Assembly (NCBI GenBank): GCA_002503285.1
Contig: DARI01000002.1
Span: forward strand, 62,001-126,000
Length of the DNA: 64,000 nt
Reading direction: 5' to 3'
Source: Euryarchaeota archaeon UBA557
GTDB taxonomy: Archaea; Thermoplasmatota; Poseidoniia; Poseidoniales; Thalassarchaeaceae
The notes beneath the pieces are model-generated. The model worked only from the letters and a program-made list of their open reading frames with translations. It ran no database searches and was not told the DNA's origin. The first letter of the stretch is position 1; each line of letters begins with the position of its first letter. Of this stretch, positions 8,629 through 17,525 are shown in pieces. Both the position numbers and the translations under genes were made by a program.

Positions 8629-9802
8629 AGAAATAAATAATCATCCTTCGAGTGTTTCACCAGGTAGACCAGGTTCTGCCGTATATCCAACAACACCACT
8701 TGGAGAAAAATTTGCAGGCATAGCCACAGGAAGAGATGTTGAATGGGAGCCTTTGGTTGATTTTCGTAGAATGGATATATCCGAGAATACTATCCATGGC
8801 GCTATAGCATGGGCCCATGGTAATGAAATAATTCATTCATTTGGAGGTAATGTCCTTGTTTATGGTCGTTCTATGATGAAGCCTTTGATGATGAAAACAT
8901 TTGCTGAGGCTTTAGATAAAGAAAATTTGACATGGGAACAAAAAGCAATTAGTTGCTCTTCCCATAATGGAGATACAGAACACGTATCTGCTGCTCAATC
9001 ATTACTTACTGAATCTGAATGGGGATTAATGCAGTGTCCTTTAGATGTACCATTAATACAGTTTGGAAGGCAAGTAAGGCGCCCCCGTAGGTGGTTTCAT
9101 ACTTGTTCTGGTGAACATGCAGCTATGCTTCGGGGTATGCGTAGAATGGGCATGAGTAGGGCTGGCTATACATTACCAAGTGCTACATGGTTTCCTAAAT
9201 TTCTAGATGTTCTTAGAAGGATGATGAATAATCCGAATTGGGAACCAGTAAGAGTAGCAAAAGATGGTTGCGGATTACCTACAGTATCCAACACCGTTGA
9301 TGAATTAGCAGTAATGTTTGCAGGACTAGCAGTAGAGAAAGATGATGATTGGATTTGGGAATCTATGAATCGTCATCCTGATTTAATTGGTGGATTTAAT
9401 AGACTAGATTCTACGTGTATTAAAGCTGGAAAGGGTACTTTGATTGCTAAAGAGGGTGCTGATGGATTATTGGGGCTATCAGTAATACATCCAGATTGGC
9501 CAAAAGGATTAGGAATAGTGATAAAAATTGCCCATGGATGGAACTCTCAGGCTACTTGGTACGTGACTAGAGCAGTATTGGGAGTATTAGGGATAGAACT
9601 CAGAAATCCTTATCCACTACATCGGCAAAAGGCATTCATTGTACCGGGAATTGTCCCTCCAAAGTACCTAGATAAATTAGAAGAAGTAGTAACATGGGAT
9701 GAATGGGACCCTAATCAAGATAGTTTTTCTTTAGATTGGAAAGAATATTCGGCTAAAACTACTAAATCCGACCCTTTTAAAAATGAAGGCATAGATATTT
9801 AG
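8621..9802 (+). CDS. L-asparaginase II family (COG4448-type) amidohydrolase
   Basis: 393 residues. Family landmarks are present in order: a Ser-x-x-Lys pair (GRSMMKP), SCSSHNGDTEHV, a CSGEHAAML box (usually CSGKHA, so Lys is replaced by Glu), DGCGLPT, and GKGTLIAKEGADG near the C terminus. This is the asparaginase family of the Rhizobium etli type, unrelated to the common bacterial asparaginase fold. The operon context (LLM monooxygenase, aldehyde dehydrogenase) argues that the substrate may be another amide or lactam rather than asparagine. The Lys-to-Glu change in the CSGKHA box supports caution. The start overlaps the previous gene by 8 nt. Confidence 0.78.
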   Translation: MTEEINNHPSSVSPGRPGSAVYPTTPLGEKFAGIATGRDVEWEPLVDFRRMDISENTIHGAIAWAHGNEIIHSFGGNVLVYGRSMMKPLMMKTFAEALDKENLTWEQKAISCSSHNGDTEHVSAAQSLLTESEWGLMQCPLDVPLIQFGRQVRRPRRWFHTCSGEHAAMLRGMRRMGMSRAGYTLPSATWFPKFLDVLRRMMNNPNWEPVRVAKDGCGLPTVSNTVDELAVMFAGLAVEKDDDWIWESMNRHPDLIGGFNRLDSTCIKAGKGTLIAKEGADGLLGLSVIHPDWPKGLGIVIKIAHGWNSQATWYVTRAVLGVLGIELRNPYPLHRQKAFIVPGIVPPKYLDKLEEVVTWDEWDPNQDSFSLDWKEYSAKTTKSDPFKNEGIDI

Positions 9803-9811
9803 GGTGATTCG

Positions 9812-11248
9812 ATGGACCTGAAGAACTATATTGGTGGAAATTTTTCTAATCAAAGTGGTAATGAATGGATTACTAACCTAGAACCGGCGACAGGGAAAAC
9901 AATTTGTAGAATACCTATATCAAACTCAGAAGATGTTCAAAGGGCGATAAAATCTGCTAAGGATGCTCAAAAAGATTGGGGGAATTTATCACACGCAGAG
10001 CGATCTATTTGGCTAGACAAAATTGCAGATAAACTAGAAGAATGGAGTGAAGAAATTGCAGAATTAGAGAGTAGAGATACTGGTAAACCGATTTCATTAT
10101 CAAGGTCTGTTGATGCAGCCAGGTCTATTTCTAATTTCAGATTCTTTGCTAAAATAATAAGAGAGTTAGATGTTGAAACATTCGAAATGCCTGATGCTAT
10201 GAATTATGTAATACACAAACCAGTTGGAGTTGGGGCCTTAATTACTCCTTGGAATTTACCACTATATCTACTATCTTGGAAAGTGGCGCCAGCAATAGGA
10301 ATGGGAAATACTGTAGTATGTAAACCAAGTGAGTTGACGCCTATGACTGCAGATTTACTGATGCGTGCAATAAATGAAATTGGATTACCTGAAGGTGTAG
10401 TAAATTTAGTCCATGGAAACGGAATAGAAACCGGAGCACCTCTAGTGGAAAGTGACGATATTGATTTTGTATCATTCACAGGAGGTACCGTCACTGGGTC
10501 TAAAGTGGCAGCATCTGCAGCTCCCGATTTCAAAAAACTGAGCCTCGAATTAGGAGGGAAAAACTCAACAATTGTTTTTTCAGATTGTGATTTAGATATG
10601 ACAGTTTCTGGAGTTGTTAGATCAGGTTTTTTGAATCAAGGGCAAGTTTGTCTATGTGGTTCAAGAATATTTGTCGAAGAAGGCATATACGATATTTTTA
10701 AACAAAAATTAGTAGAAGAGGTTGAATCCATGAAAATAGGAGACCCATTGGATGAAAATACCAATTTAGGTGCATTAATTTCAAAGGAACATTTAGAAAA
10801 AGTACAATATTATTCTGATTTGGCCATTAAAGAAGGAGGGGTACTACTTACTGGCGGAGATCCTTGTATGCCTACTGAATTCCTACAAGGGAATTGGATG
10901 GCCCCAGTTGTTGTTGAAGGATTGAGTCACGACTCTAGGTGTTCAACTGAGGAAATATTTGGACCATTAGTGACTCTACATAAATTCACGAATGAAGATA
11001 AATTATTAAAAATGGTAAATAATACAAGATACGGTCTAGCTGGTAGTATTTGGACAGAAGATTTAGTCAAAGGGAGAAGAATTGCAGAATTGATACACAC
11101 AGGAATGATTTGGGTAAATACATGGCTTCACAGAGATTTGAGAGTTCCTTTTGGAGGAGTCAAAGATAGTGGTGTTGGAAGAGAAGGCGGTAAATGGAGT
11201 TTGAATTTTTTCTCAGAGGTCATGAATGTCTGCATAAAGGATAAATAA
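9812..11248 (+). CDS. Aldehyde dehydrogenase, ALDH8 / 2-hydroxymuconic semialdehyde dehydrogenase-like
   Basis: 478 residues, full length. Substrate and cofactor motifs are TPWNLPLYLLSWKVAPA, the FTGG cofactor loop, the general-base Glu in SLELGGKNS and the nucleophile Cys in NQGQVCLCGSRI. The C-terminal run WVNTWLHRDLRVPFGG and GVGREGGKWS resembles the semialdehyde dehydrogenases of the 2-hydroxymuconate/2-aminomuconate (ALDH8A1) branch more than betaine or succinate-semialdehyde enzymes. It oxidises an aldehyde to the acid with NAD(P). As the last tightly packed gene of the five-gene operon (9 nt after the asparaginase-like gene) it suggests ring-cleavage or amino-acid-derived semialdehyde catabolism; that is inference. 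Confidence 0.88.
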   Translation: MDLKNYIGGNFSNQSGNEWITNLEPATGKTICRIPISNSEDVQRAIKSAKDAQKDWGNLSHAERSIWLDKIADKLEEWSEEIAELESRDTGKPISLSRSVDAARSISNFRFFAKIIRELDVETFEMPDAMNYVIHKPVGVGALITPWNLPLYLLSWKVAPAIGMGNTVVCKPSELTPMTADLLMRAINEIGLPEGVVNLVHGNGIETGAPLVESDDIDFVSFTGGTVTGSKVAASAAPDFKKLSLELGGKNSTIVFSDCDLDMTVSGVVRSGFLNQGQVCLCGSRIFVEEGIYDIFKQKLVEEVESMKIGDPLDENTNLGALISKEHLEKVQYYSDLAIKEGGVLLTGGDPCMPTEFLQGNWMAPVVVEGLSHDSRCSTEEIFGPLVTLHKFTNEDKLLKMVNNTRYGLAGSIWTEDLVKGRRIAELIHTGMIWVNTWLHRDLRVPFGGVKDSGVGREGGKWSLNFFSEVMNVCIKDK

Positions 11249-11285
11249 TCAGTAAGTCTGAAATTCTATTGGATTTCTGAACCTA

Positions 11286-12275
11286 ATGATATTGATGGTT
11301 GGAGTTGGAATTGTTGGAATTGGATCCTATGTCCCGCCAAAGATTATGACAAATGAAGATTGGGAAAATATAGTCGATACAAGTAATAAATGGATAGTAG
11401 AGAAAACTGGAATAATTGAAAGAAGAATTTCTGAACCCGATGTTTGCACTAGTGATTTAGCAGTATTTGCTGCCATAAATGCAATGAAGATGGCTAAAGT
11501 AAAACCTGAAGATATAGATATGATAATTCTTGCTACCAGCAGTCCCGACGTTCCACTTTCTTCTACAGCGGGAATTACGCAGAATAAATTGGGTTGTATC
11601 AATGCCAGTGCTTTTGATATAAATGCTGTTTGTGCAGGATGGATTCATGCTCTAGAAATTGGAACAAAATTTACTGCAGATAATAATTATGAAAATATAC
11701 TTGTAATCGGTGCTGAGACCTATAGTAGAATTGTAAACTGGAAGGATAGGTCAACTTGCGTATTATTTGGAGATGGTGCAGGAGCTGCGGTTCTGCAAAA
11801 AGTAGAACATGGAAAAGGGATACTGGGGACCTGGATTAAATCAGATGGAAGTGGTGCGAATGTAATAGAAATTCCAGCAGGAGGAGTTCGTAAATCATTA
11901 TCCTCAGATAGATTTGTAGAAGGTGACCAATATTTTCAAATGAATGGGAGGGCAGTTTGGGATTTTGCAATAGATGCAATGCCAGAAGCTGTGATTAACG
12001 TACTAAAAAGAGTGAATAGAGATTTATCCGAGGTAGATATGATAATATCACATCAAGCCAATCTCAATATTATAAAAGAAGGGATGAAAAAATTAAATTT
12101 ACCAATGCAAAAAACTTTTATTAATTTACAAAAATATGGAAATACTGCAGGTGCGAGCGTCCCGATTGCATTATCTGAAGCAGTTTCTGAAGGAAAAATA
12201 AAATCTGGAGATTTGGTAGTTACTGTTGCATTTGGAGGAGGCCTTGCATGGGGTGCAAATGCAATGATATGGTAG
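11286..12275 (+). CDS. 3-oxoacyl-ACP synthase III (KAS III / FabH-like)
   Basis: 329 residues with the bacterial FabH layout. The nucleophile Cys is in DINAVCAGWIHAL, the His in ISHQANLNII and the Asn in KYGNTAGASVP, giving the full Cys-His-Asn triad. EKTGIIERR and the GDGAGAAVL loop are also present. It is not the archaeal HMG-CoA synthase, which has a Cys-His-Glu active site. KAS III condenses acetyl-CoA or another acyl-CoA with malonyl-ACP; archaea largely lack ACP-dependent fatty acid synthesis, so a CoA-linked condensation is possible. The gap of 37 nt from the aldehyde dehydrogenase leaves it open whether it belongs to that operon. Convergent with nadM. Confidence 0.85.
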   Translation: MILMVGVGIVGIGSYVPPKIMTNEDWENIVDTSNKWIVEKTGIIERRISEPDVCTSDLAVFAAINAMKMAKVKPEDIDMIILATSSPDVPLSSTAGITQNKLGCINASAFDINAVCAGWIHALEIGTKFTADNNYENILVIGAETYSRIVNWKDRSTCVLFGDGAGAAVLQKVEHGKGILGTWIKSDGSGANVIEIPAGGVRKSLSSDRFVEGDQYFQMNGRAVWDFAIDAMPEAVINVLKRVNRDLSEVDMIISHQANLNIIKEGMKKLNLPMQKTFINLQKYGNTAGASVPIALSEAVSEGKIKSGDLVVTVAFGGGLAWGANAMIW

Positions 12276-12286
12276 TAATTTGAAAA

Positions 12287-12889
12287 TTAGCCTACTGGCT
12301 CGCCACCTTGTCCAAGGAATGCTAGTCTCCTAAATCCATCATTTTCTAATAAATAATTTATGACATCTACTGACATTGACGGAGTAAGTACGGTACGGAT
12401 TGCTTCATCATCACTAATTGTTGACAACATATGAGCAGTTGCTCTAACTCTCCAGCCCTGATATTTTTCCCTATCTTTTAGTGGAGATATAATGACTTTC
12501 CAATTAGACTTTTGATATAAATCAGCAGAGTAAGCATCACTTGTAAAAAATATTCCACCTTTTCCATGATATTTTTCTGCATGTGATACCCATTTAGGCG
12601 GATCTTCAATATCCGGAATTGCAACGATTATTGTTTCATTGAAACCATCTTGACGATCAATCCATGATTTTATCATTTCTTTTCTTTCCTCATATGACCA
12701 AGGATTATCCATAGATTCAGGCCTATTTGAAGAACCGATAGCCAATATTAGTTTTGATTTTGAAGAGTTTTGCAAGCGCCATGATTCCGCTTTGAGGATT
12801 AAATCGATATGCCCATTATGAAATGGCTGGAATCTTCCCAACACTACTACTCCTCCATTTACTACTAAATCTGGTGGTTTTGGTAACAT
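12287..12889 (-). CDS. nadM: Nicotinamide-nucleotide adenylyltransferase, archaeal type
   Basis: About 200 residues from the ATG at 12889. This start has AAGGAA 7 nt upstream and avoids the 52-nt overlap with the preceding gene implied by an ATG at 12952. The nucleotidyltransferase signature GRFQPFHNGH lies close to the N terminus. A central SDAYSADLYQKS segment and a WRVRATA loop correspond to the ISTTEIR-like ATP-binding region of archaeal NMN adenylyltransferases. It makes NAD from NMN and ATP. It is probably co-transcribed with the unknown 226-residue protein upstream (11 nt gap). Confidence 0.85.
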   Translation of the reverse strand: MLPKPPDLVVNGGVVVLGRFQPFHNGHIDLILKAESWRLQNSSKSKLILAIGSSNRPESMDNPWSYEERKEMIKSWIDRQDGFNETIIVAIPDIEDPPKWVSHAEKYHGKGGIFFTSDAYSADLYQKSNWKVIISPLKDREKYQGWRVRATAHMLSTISDDEAIRTVLTPSMSVDVINYLLENDGFRRLAFLGQGGEPVG

Positions 12890-12900
12890 CGGTAATTCCT

Positions 12901-13581
12901 TCAAATGCTTCCCTCCTGTAATTCCTGTAATGATTTGTGCCCTACATACCATAATTCCGAATCTAGATATTCCCTGCCTAATAATAAATCAAAGTCATGA
13001 TTTTTAGAATATTTAATAAAATTAAATAAAGATTTACTCAAGTTGTTGTGAGAATTCATAGTTGGTAAAATCATTGGGTCCTCAGACGGTTCCATTGTTT
13101 CATCTAATTTTTCCCTCCTATTCATCCAATCAAGAATAACTGATTCAGTAAACGTTTTTTGATCCAATTTGGACACTGAATCTTGAAATTGATCCCATAT
13201 ACTCGGCCTTAAAAAATCTGAAACTCCAGTAATTGGAGAATCAATATATGGCTCAACATAGAGGAATAAACGGGCATCCCAGCAACTCCATTGTGCTGTT
13301 GAAGACCACTTTGCCAATATTAAATAAATATCATTATTTAGTTCTGAGTGCTGATTTAAGATATTTTTATCAGCGTCAAATAATTCTAAATTTCTATCAA
13401 ATAGTTCCAATAATTCTCCCTCTAAATCCACGTCAAAATCTCTATGAAAATCGCTATATGCTGAAGGTCTATTTTTTCTTAATTCACCATTGTTTAGCGT
13501 AACTATCAGTTGAGAAATAGGAGTATTTAGTAAAGAAGAAAGATAATGGCGATCGACGATGTACAAAATTACTTCTACCAT
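12901..13581 (-). CDS. Conserved-looking hypothetical protein, unknown function
   Basis: 226 residues with no motif I recognise. It is hydrophilic, acidic, Asp/Leu/Ser-rich and predicted mostly helical, with several Trp residues (AKWSSTAQWSCWDARLF) and no signal peptide or membrane segment. Codon use is like that of its neighbours. It sits 11 nt upstream of nadM on the same strand and is divergent from the DRG GTPase gene, so it may be linked to nucleotide or RNA metabolism, but nothing in the sequence proves that. Confidence 0.6.
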   Translation of the reverse strand: MVEVILYIVDRHYLSSLLNTPISQLIVTLNNGELRKNRPSAYSDFHRDFDVDLEGELLELFDRNLELFDADKNILNQHSELNNDIYLILAKWSSTAQWSCWDARLFLYVEPYIDSPITGVSDFLRPSIWDQFQDSVSKLDQKTFTESVILDWMNRREKLDETMEPSEDPMILPTMNSHNNLSKSLFNFIKYSKNHDFDLLLGREYLDSELWYVGHKSLQELQEGSI

Positions 13582-13718
13582 ATCCTCAACGCCTCCGTGT
13601 AAGTAAAATAAGTCTTGCTTACTACGATATGAGCATAAGAGGCCACCGGATTCAATAACCTAAGGCTAAGCGTTGAGAATAAAACCGGTAGAATGGAATG
13701 GGCTTTTAATTCAGGGAG
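13582..13718. promoter_or_regulatory. Divergent intergenic region between the 226-aa protein and DRG
   Basis: About 137 nt separate the two divergent starts, so both promoters must lie here. A short GTAAG/CTTAC inverted pair occurs near 13600-13624. There is a GGGAG Shine-Dalgarno right before the DRG ATG. No RNA gene can be folded from this stretch by eye, and no clear TATA box is evident. Confidence 0.35.
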
Positions 13719-14843
13719 ATGAAAGATTTGGCAACTATTGAGGAGCAAATCAAATCCCTAGAGGATGAAATTACAAAAACGAAATCGAATAAAGCCACTC
13801 AAGGCCATCTTGGTAAATTAAAAGCAAAAATTGCTGCACTTAGAGAGCGTAAAGAGAAGGCTCAGGCCCACTCAAAGGCAAGTGGAGGTGGCCCTGGTTT
13901 CGAAGTTAAAAAATCAGGTGACGCATCGGTTGCATTAGTTGGATTCCCCAGTGTAGGTAAATCTAGTTTAATATCGCAACTTACCGAAGTTGAGTCAGAT
14001 ATTGGTAATTTTGCATTCACGACATTAACATGCATTCCAGGATTAATGGAGCATAAAGGTGCAAAAATACAAATCTTAGATTTACCGGGATTAATAAAAG
14101 GAGCTTCTGATGGAAAAGGAAGGGGCAGAGAGATTCTTAATGTCATAAGAGGTTCAGACATGGTTCTATATGTCGTTGATCCTTTTCAAGATTCACATTT
14201 CGATATTCTCGATTATGAACTTTGGAGAGGAGGTTTGAGATTGAATCAGAACACTCCTCAGGTATTCATAACTAGAACTAATAGAGGAGGAATAGTTGTT
14301 AGATCAACTGTCAAACAGACTAATTTAACTGATGTTGAAATTCAAGACATAGTTAGGAGTTTTGGAATAGTATCCGCCACGGTAACATTAAGGACGAATG
14401 TGACAGATGATAACATAGTAGACACATTGGCTGGAAATAGAGTTTACAGCAGAGCAGTGGTCGTATTAAACAAGGTTGATTTAGCATCAGAAAAGGATAT
14501 AAAAAGGGCTAAAGATAGTTTGCCCGAAGGATGGCCAGTGCTAGAAGTCTCTGCAAAAACTGGCCAAGGAATAGATGCGATGAAAGATTTCATCTATAAT
14601 AATTTACATTTTATGTCGATCTATCTAAAACCACAGGGCCAAGAAGCTGATTTAGTTGAGCCATTGATAGTTAAGGACACATGTACAGTTAGAGAAGTAT
14701 GTATAAAATTACATCGGGACTTTGTTAGAAAGTTTAGATATGCAAGAGTACTTGGACCTAGTGCTAAATTTGATTGGCAGAGAGTTGGACTTGATCATAC
14801 GCTTAAAGACGGAGATCTTCTATCAGTTATAACAAGAAGATAA
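13719..14843 (+). CDS. drg: DRG-family GTP-binding protein with TGS domain
   Basis: 374 residues, typical of developmentally regulated GTP-binding proteins of archaea and eukaryotes. A charged helical N terminus (1-60) precedes the G domain: G1 GFPSVGKSS near 75-83, G3 DLPGLIKGA, G4 NKVD and G5 VSAKTG. The S5D2L-type insertion lies between G3 and G4. The C-terminal 70 residues are a TGS domain (LIVKDTCTVREVCIKLHRDF ... LKDGDLLSVI). In eukaryotes DRGs work with a DFRP partner in translation elongation; the archaeal role is presumably ribosome-linked. It starts a short operon with tatC, 22 nt downstream. Confidence 0.94.
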   Translation: MKDLATIEEQIKSLEDEITKTKSNKATQGHLGKLKAKIAALRERKEKAQAHSKASGGGPGFEVKKSGDASVALVGFPSVGKSSLISQLTEVESDIGNFAFTTLTCIPGLMEHKGAKIQILDLPGLIKGASDGKGRGREILNVIRGSDMVLYVVDPFQDSHFDILDYELWRGGLRLNQNTPQVFITRTNRGGIVVRSTVKQTNLTDVEIQDIVRSFGIVSATVTLRTNVTDDNIVDTLAGNRVYSRAVVVLNKVDLASEKDIKRAKDSLPEGWPVLEVSAKTGQGIDAMKDFIYNNLHFMSIYLKPQGQEADLVEPLIVKDTCTVREVCIKLHRDFVRKFRYARVLGPSAKFDWQRVGLDHTLKDGDLLSVITRR

Positions 14844-14865
14844 TAAAATATAGAAAGTGATAATC

Positions 14866-15636
14866 ATGAAAATTGAAACCGTTGATTTAATTCCACGTGC
14901 GGAATTAAGAGGTTTTCTTAATCACATTAGAAATAGAATATATATATTTATTGGAATCTTTACTTTGGGATTCATATTTGGATACCCTCTAAGTGAAGAA
15001 ATAATAAACTGGTTTCTTGAATCTGATGGATTTAAACCAGATGAAGTTGAAATAATCATATTACAGCCAATGGAAGTAATTTTACTAAAGCTTAGTATGT
15101 CAGTAAAAATAGGTTCCTTGCTTCTTTTGATTGTATTTATTCTAGATATGGCTTGGAATGGCAAAGACATAATTGACGAAGCCAAAAGAAATATTGGAAG
15201 TACTAAGAAATATAATCTCGATACAATATCATATTCAATTATATTTTCAATATTTTTAGGACTCTTAGGGATAGTTTATTCTCATGAAATTCTAATTCCT
15301 ATGCTATTAGATTACCTGGCCAAGGATGCGACTACTTCCGGACTTGTATCGACTTGGAGGTTAAAATCTTGGATTGGATTTATTTCAGGACTATATTTTT
15401 CATCTATTGTCGGTTTTCAGATACCTCTAATTGTCATTCTTTTCCTAAGAAGTGGAATTGTTAGCCGGGATAATGTAATTGAAAATAGAAGATTTTTATG
15501 GTTTATATCTTTATTATTTGGAGCATTAGTATCTCCTCCAGACCCGTTATCATTATTTTTAGTCGGTGGCCCAATATTAATCCTACTTGAATTAACTCTA
15601 ATAGTAGATAAAATCATTTTGAAAAATGATATTTAA
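14866..15636 (+). CDS. tatC: Sec-independent protein translocase TatC
   Basis: About 256 residues from the ATG at 14866; an ATG three codons earlier is also possible. Six hydrophobic segments can be placed at about 23-42, 68-92, 123-145, 168-192, 205-222 and 225-245. The N-terminal cytoplasmic element RAELRGFLNHIRNRI corresponds to the conserved ELR.R motif of TatC, and SPPDPLSLF matches the signature between TM5 and TM6. TatC recognises twin-arginine signal peptides and builds the translocon with TatA; no tatA lies in the window. The stop overlaps the convergent transporter gene's stop by 4 nt around a TTAA palindrome. Confidence 0.9.
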   Translation: MKIETVDLIPRAELRGFLNHIRNRIYIFIGIFTLGFIFGYPLSEEIINWFLESDGFKPDEVEIIILQPMEVILLKLSMSVKIGSLLLLIVFILDMAWNGKDIIDEAKRNIGSTKKYNLDTISYSIIFSIFLGLLGIVYSHEILIPMLLDYLAKDATTSGLVSTWRLKSWIGFISGLYFSSIVGFQIPLIVILFLRSGIVSRDNVIENRRFLWFISLLFGALVSPPDPLSLFLVGGPILILLELTLIVDKIILKNDI

Positions 15637-17423
15637 GCTATACCTCGATTACGAGCATCTTCGGCTTTTGCATCTTCCCTGCCCTGTTCGAGATCAACCA
15701 TCCTCATCATCAATGCACCAATTAAGATTAGTATGGCGATTGACAATATTCCCATTCGACTATCATACATTACGGTCATAAATCCATACAATAATGGTCC
15801 AATGAATGCTGCAACTTTACCAAAGAATCCAAAGAATCCAAAGAATTCTGCACTTCTTGTTTCAGGCACCATTTGTCCAAACATACTTCTTGCTAATCCT
15901 TGAGATCCGCCCAGAAGTGTACCCATTGCACAACCCAATAGTAAAAATTGTATACCTACAGAAATTCCTAATGGGCCCCAAACTAAAGTTCTTACAGTAT
16001 CCGGAATAACATCTATAACGCCATCACCAAGGCTTGTTGGGTGATCTATTCCGACCATATTTGATTCTAAAATTCCGGCTTTGGCACTAATTGAAAACCT
16101 TGTTTCTTCAAATGAATTTAATAAATATGTCTGAGTTTCCAAATCAAGAGTGCCCATGTTGATAGTGATTGGAACACCATCATCATCAAAACCTGCCCAT
16201 TGGAAAATTTGGGCATCATAAATATCTGTATCCTGCTGCACTATGCCAAGGGAAAGTAACGTAGATTCGGCCCATAGCTGTTCATCTCCGCCTTCTACTA
16301 ACGCAATAGGAGTCTCTTCTAAGTTAGCATGTGGAGTATAGAACCATTCTCCGTCGACCTCTTCTATCTGTACTTGATAATCCTCATGATTAGCATATTC
16401 AAGTGGAGCGAAAGAAAGGGCTGCAAAACATAGTACAACCCATCCGACCAGAGAAATATTTAGTGCAGATTTAGTTCCTATTTTATTTGCTAGCCGAGTA
16501 AACATAAGTGCAGATGGCCATGCTACAAATTGAATTGCCAATATCGTTACTATCAAATCGACAGTTGTAATGCCCAGAACTGTTGAGCCAAAAACTCCGC
16601 CCAATGCAGTTACGCTATTTATTCCATCAATAAAGAAAAAGTATGCCACCATATAAATGAAGAGGGTTCTAAATTTATCCACTTCTCCAAGAGTTTTTCT
16701 TATTTCGGAAACAGCTAATTTTGCAGATTCTATAAAACCAAGAGAAGGCATTTCATTCTCAATAGGCGGTTCAGGGACCCATTTAAATGTCAATAAAGCA
16801 AATCCATACCACCATATTCCAGAAGATGCCATGACGAATGGAATTACCCAATCTCCTGTCAAAGATAAGACCATTATGAGGTGAACAAGAAGTAATATTC
16901 CTCCACCGAGATAACCGGCTGAGAAAGCTAGATTTGAAATTCGATCCATTTCATCATCGGAACCCATATGTGGAAGAAGAGCATTATAGAACACTCCTGC
17001 ACCATTTAATCCTACATTTGCAAGCATAAAGAAAACCATTAGCCAAATCCATTGAGTATCTACAGGCATTAATGGTGCAAATGCCAGAAGGAAAGTAGAT
17101 CCTGCCCCAACATATGTAAGAATTCTTAACCACCACATCTTAATTCTTCTTCTATCTGCAATTACTCCCAAAGAAGGACTTATAATTGCTACGAATAAAG
17201 TTCCAAAAGCAACTGCAAAGGACCAAACTGCATCACCTTGCATCTCAATTGAACCAATGGAAGTAGTCAAACCATTCGCTTTGAGGAAAAGATATGCATA
17301 CCAAGCAGGTAAAACTGCTACAGTTACTGATGTTTCGAATGCGGATTTCGCCCAGTCATACGCTGCGTAACCTTTTACTTCTTGAGGATTTGATTTTCGG
17401 TCTAGTTGAATCGTCTCTGACAT
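15633..17423 (-). CDS. MFS transporter, UMF1/Atg22-like family, with large extracytoplasmic insertion
   Basis: 596 residues, against about 430-480 for typical UMF1 members. The diagnostic N-terminal motif YDWAKSAFETSV (usually DWANSAF) precedes the first membrane helix. Twelve hydrophobic helices can be placed, with the major-facilitator loop motif as GVIADRRRIKMWW. Between about residues 335 and 470 is an acidic, hydrophilic insertion, predicted outside the cell, which explains the extra length. UMF1 relatives are thought to export small metabolites; the fungal homologue Atg22 effluxes vacuolar amino acids. Substrate here unknown. Divergent from the glycerophosphodiesterase gene. Confidence 0.82.
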   Translation of the reverse strand: MSETIQLDRKSNPQEVKGYAAYDWAKSAFETSVTVAVLPAWYAYLFLKANGLTTSIGSIEMQGDAVWSFAVAFGTLFVAIISPSLGVIADRRRIKMWWLRILTYVGAGSTFLLAFAPLMPVDTQWIWLMVFFMLANVGLNGAGVFYNALLPHMGSDDEMDRISNLAFSAGYLGGGILLLVHLIMVLSLTGDWVIPFVMASSGIWWYGFALLTFKWVPEPPIENEMPSLGFIESAKLAVSEIRKTLGEVDKFRTLFIYMVAYFFFIDGINSVTALGGVFGSTVLGITTVDLIVTILAIQFVAWPSALMFTRLANKIGTKSALNISLVGWVVLCFAALSFAPLEYANHEDYQVQIEEVDGEWFYTPHANLEETPIALVEGGDEQLWAESTLLSLGIVQQDTDIYDAQIFQWAGFDDDGVPITINMGTLDLETQTYLLNSFEETRFSISAKAGILESNMVGIDHPTSLGDGVIDVIPDTVRTLVWGPLGISVGIQFLLLGCAMGTLLGGSQGLARSMFGQMVPETRSAEFFGFFGFFGKVAAFIGPLLYGFMTVMYDSRMGILSIAILILIGALMMRMVDLEQGREDAKAEDARNRGIA

Positions 17424-17525
17424 GTCAATACCTATCGCTCGGTCTGCTTACTAGGGTTTTAGTATTGGGGCGTATTTAACCGCATAATGATGAAAGTTAT
17501 GTGTAAAGACAACATGCGTTGAAAC

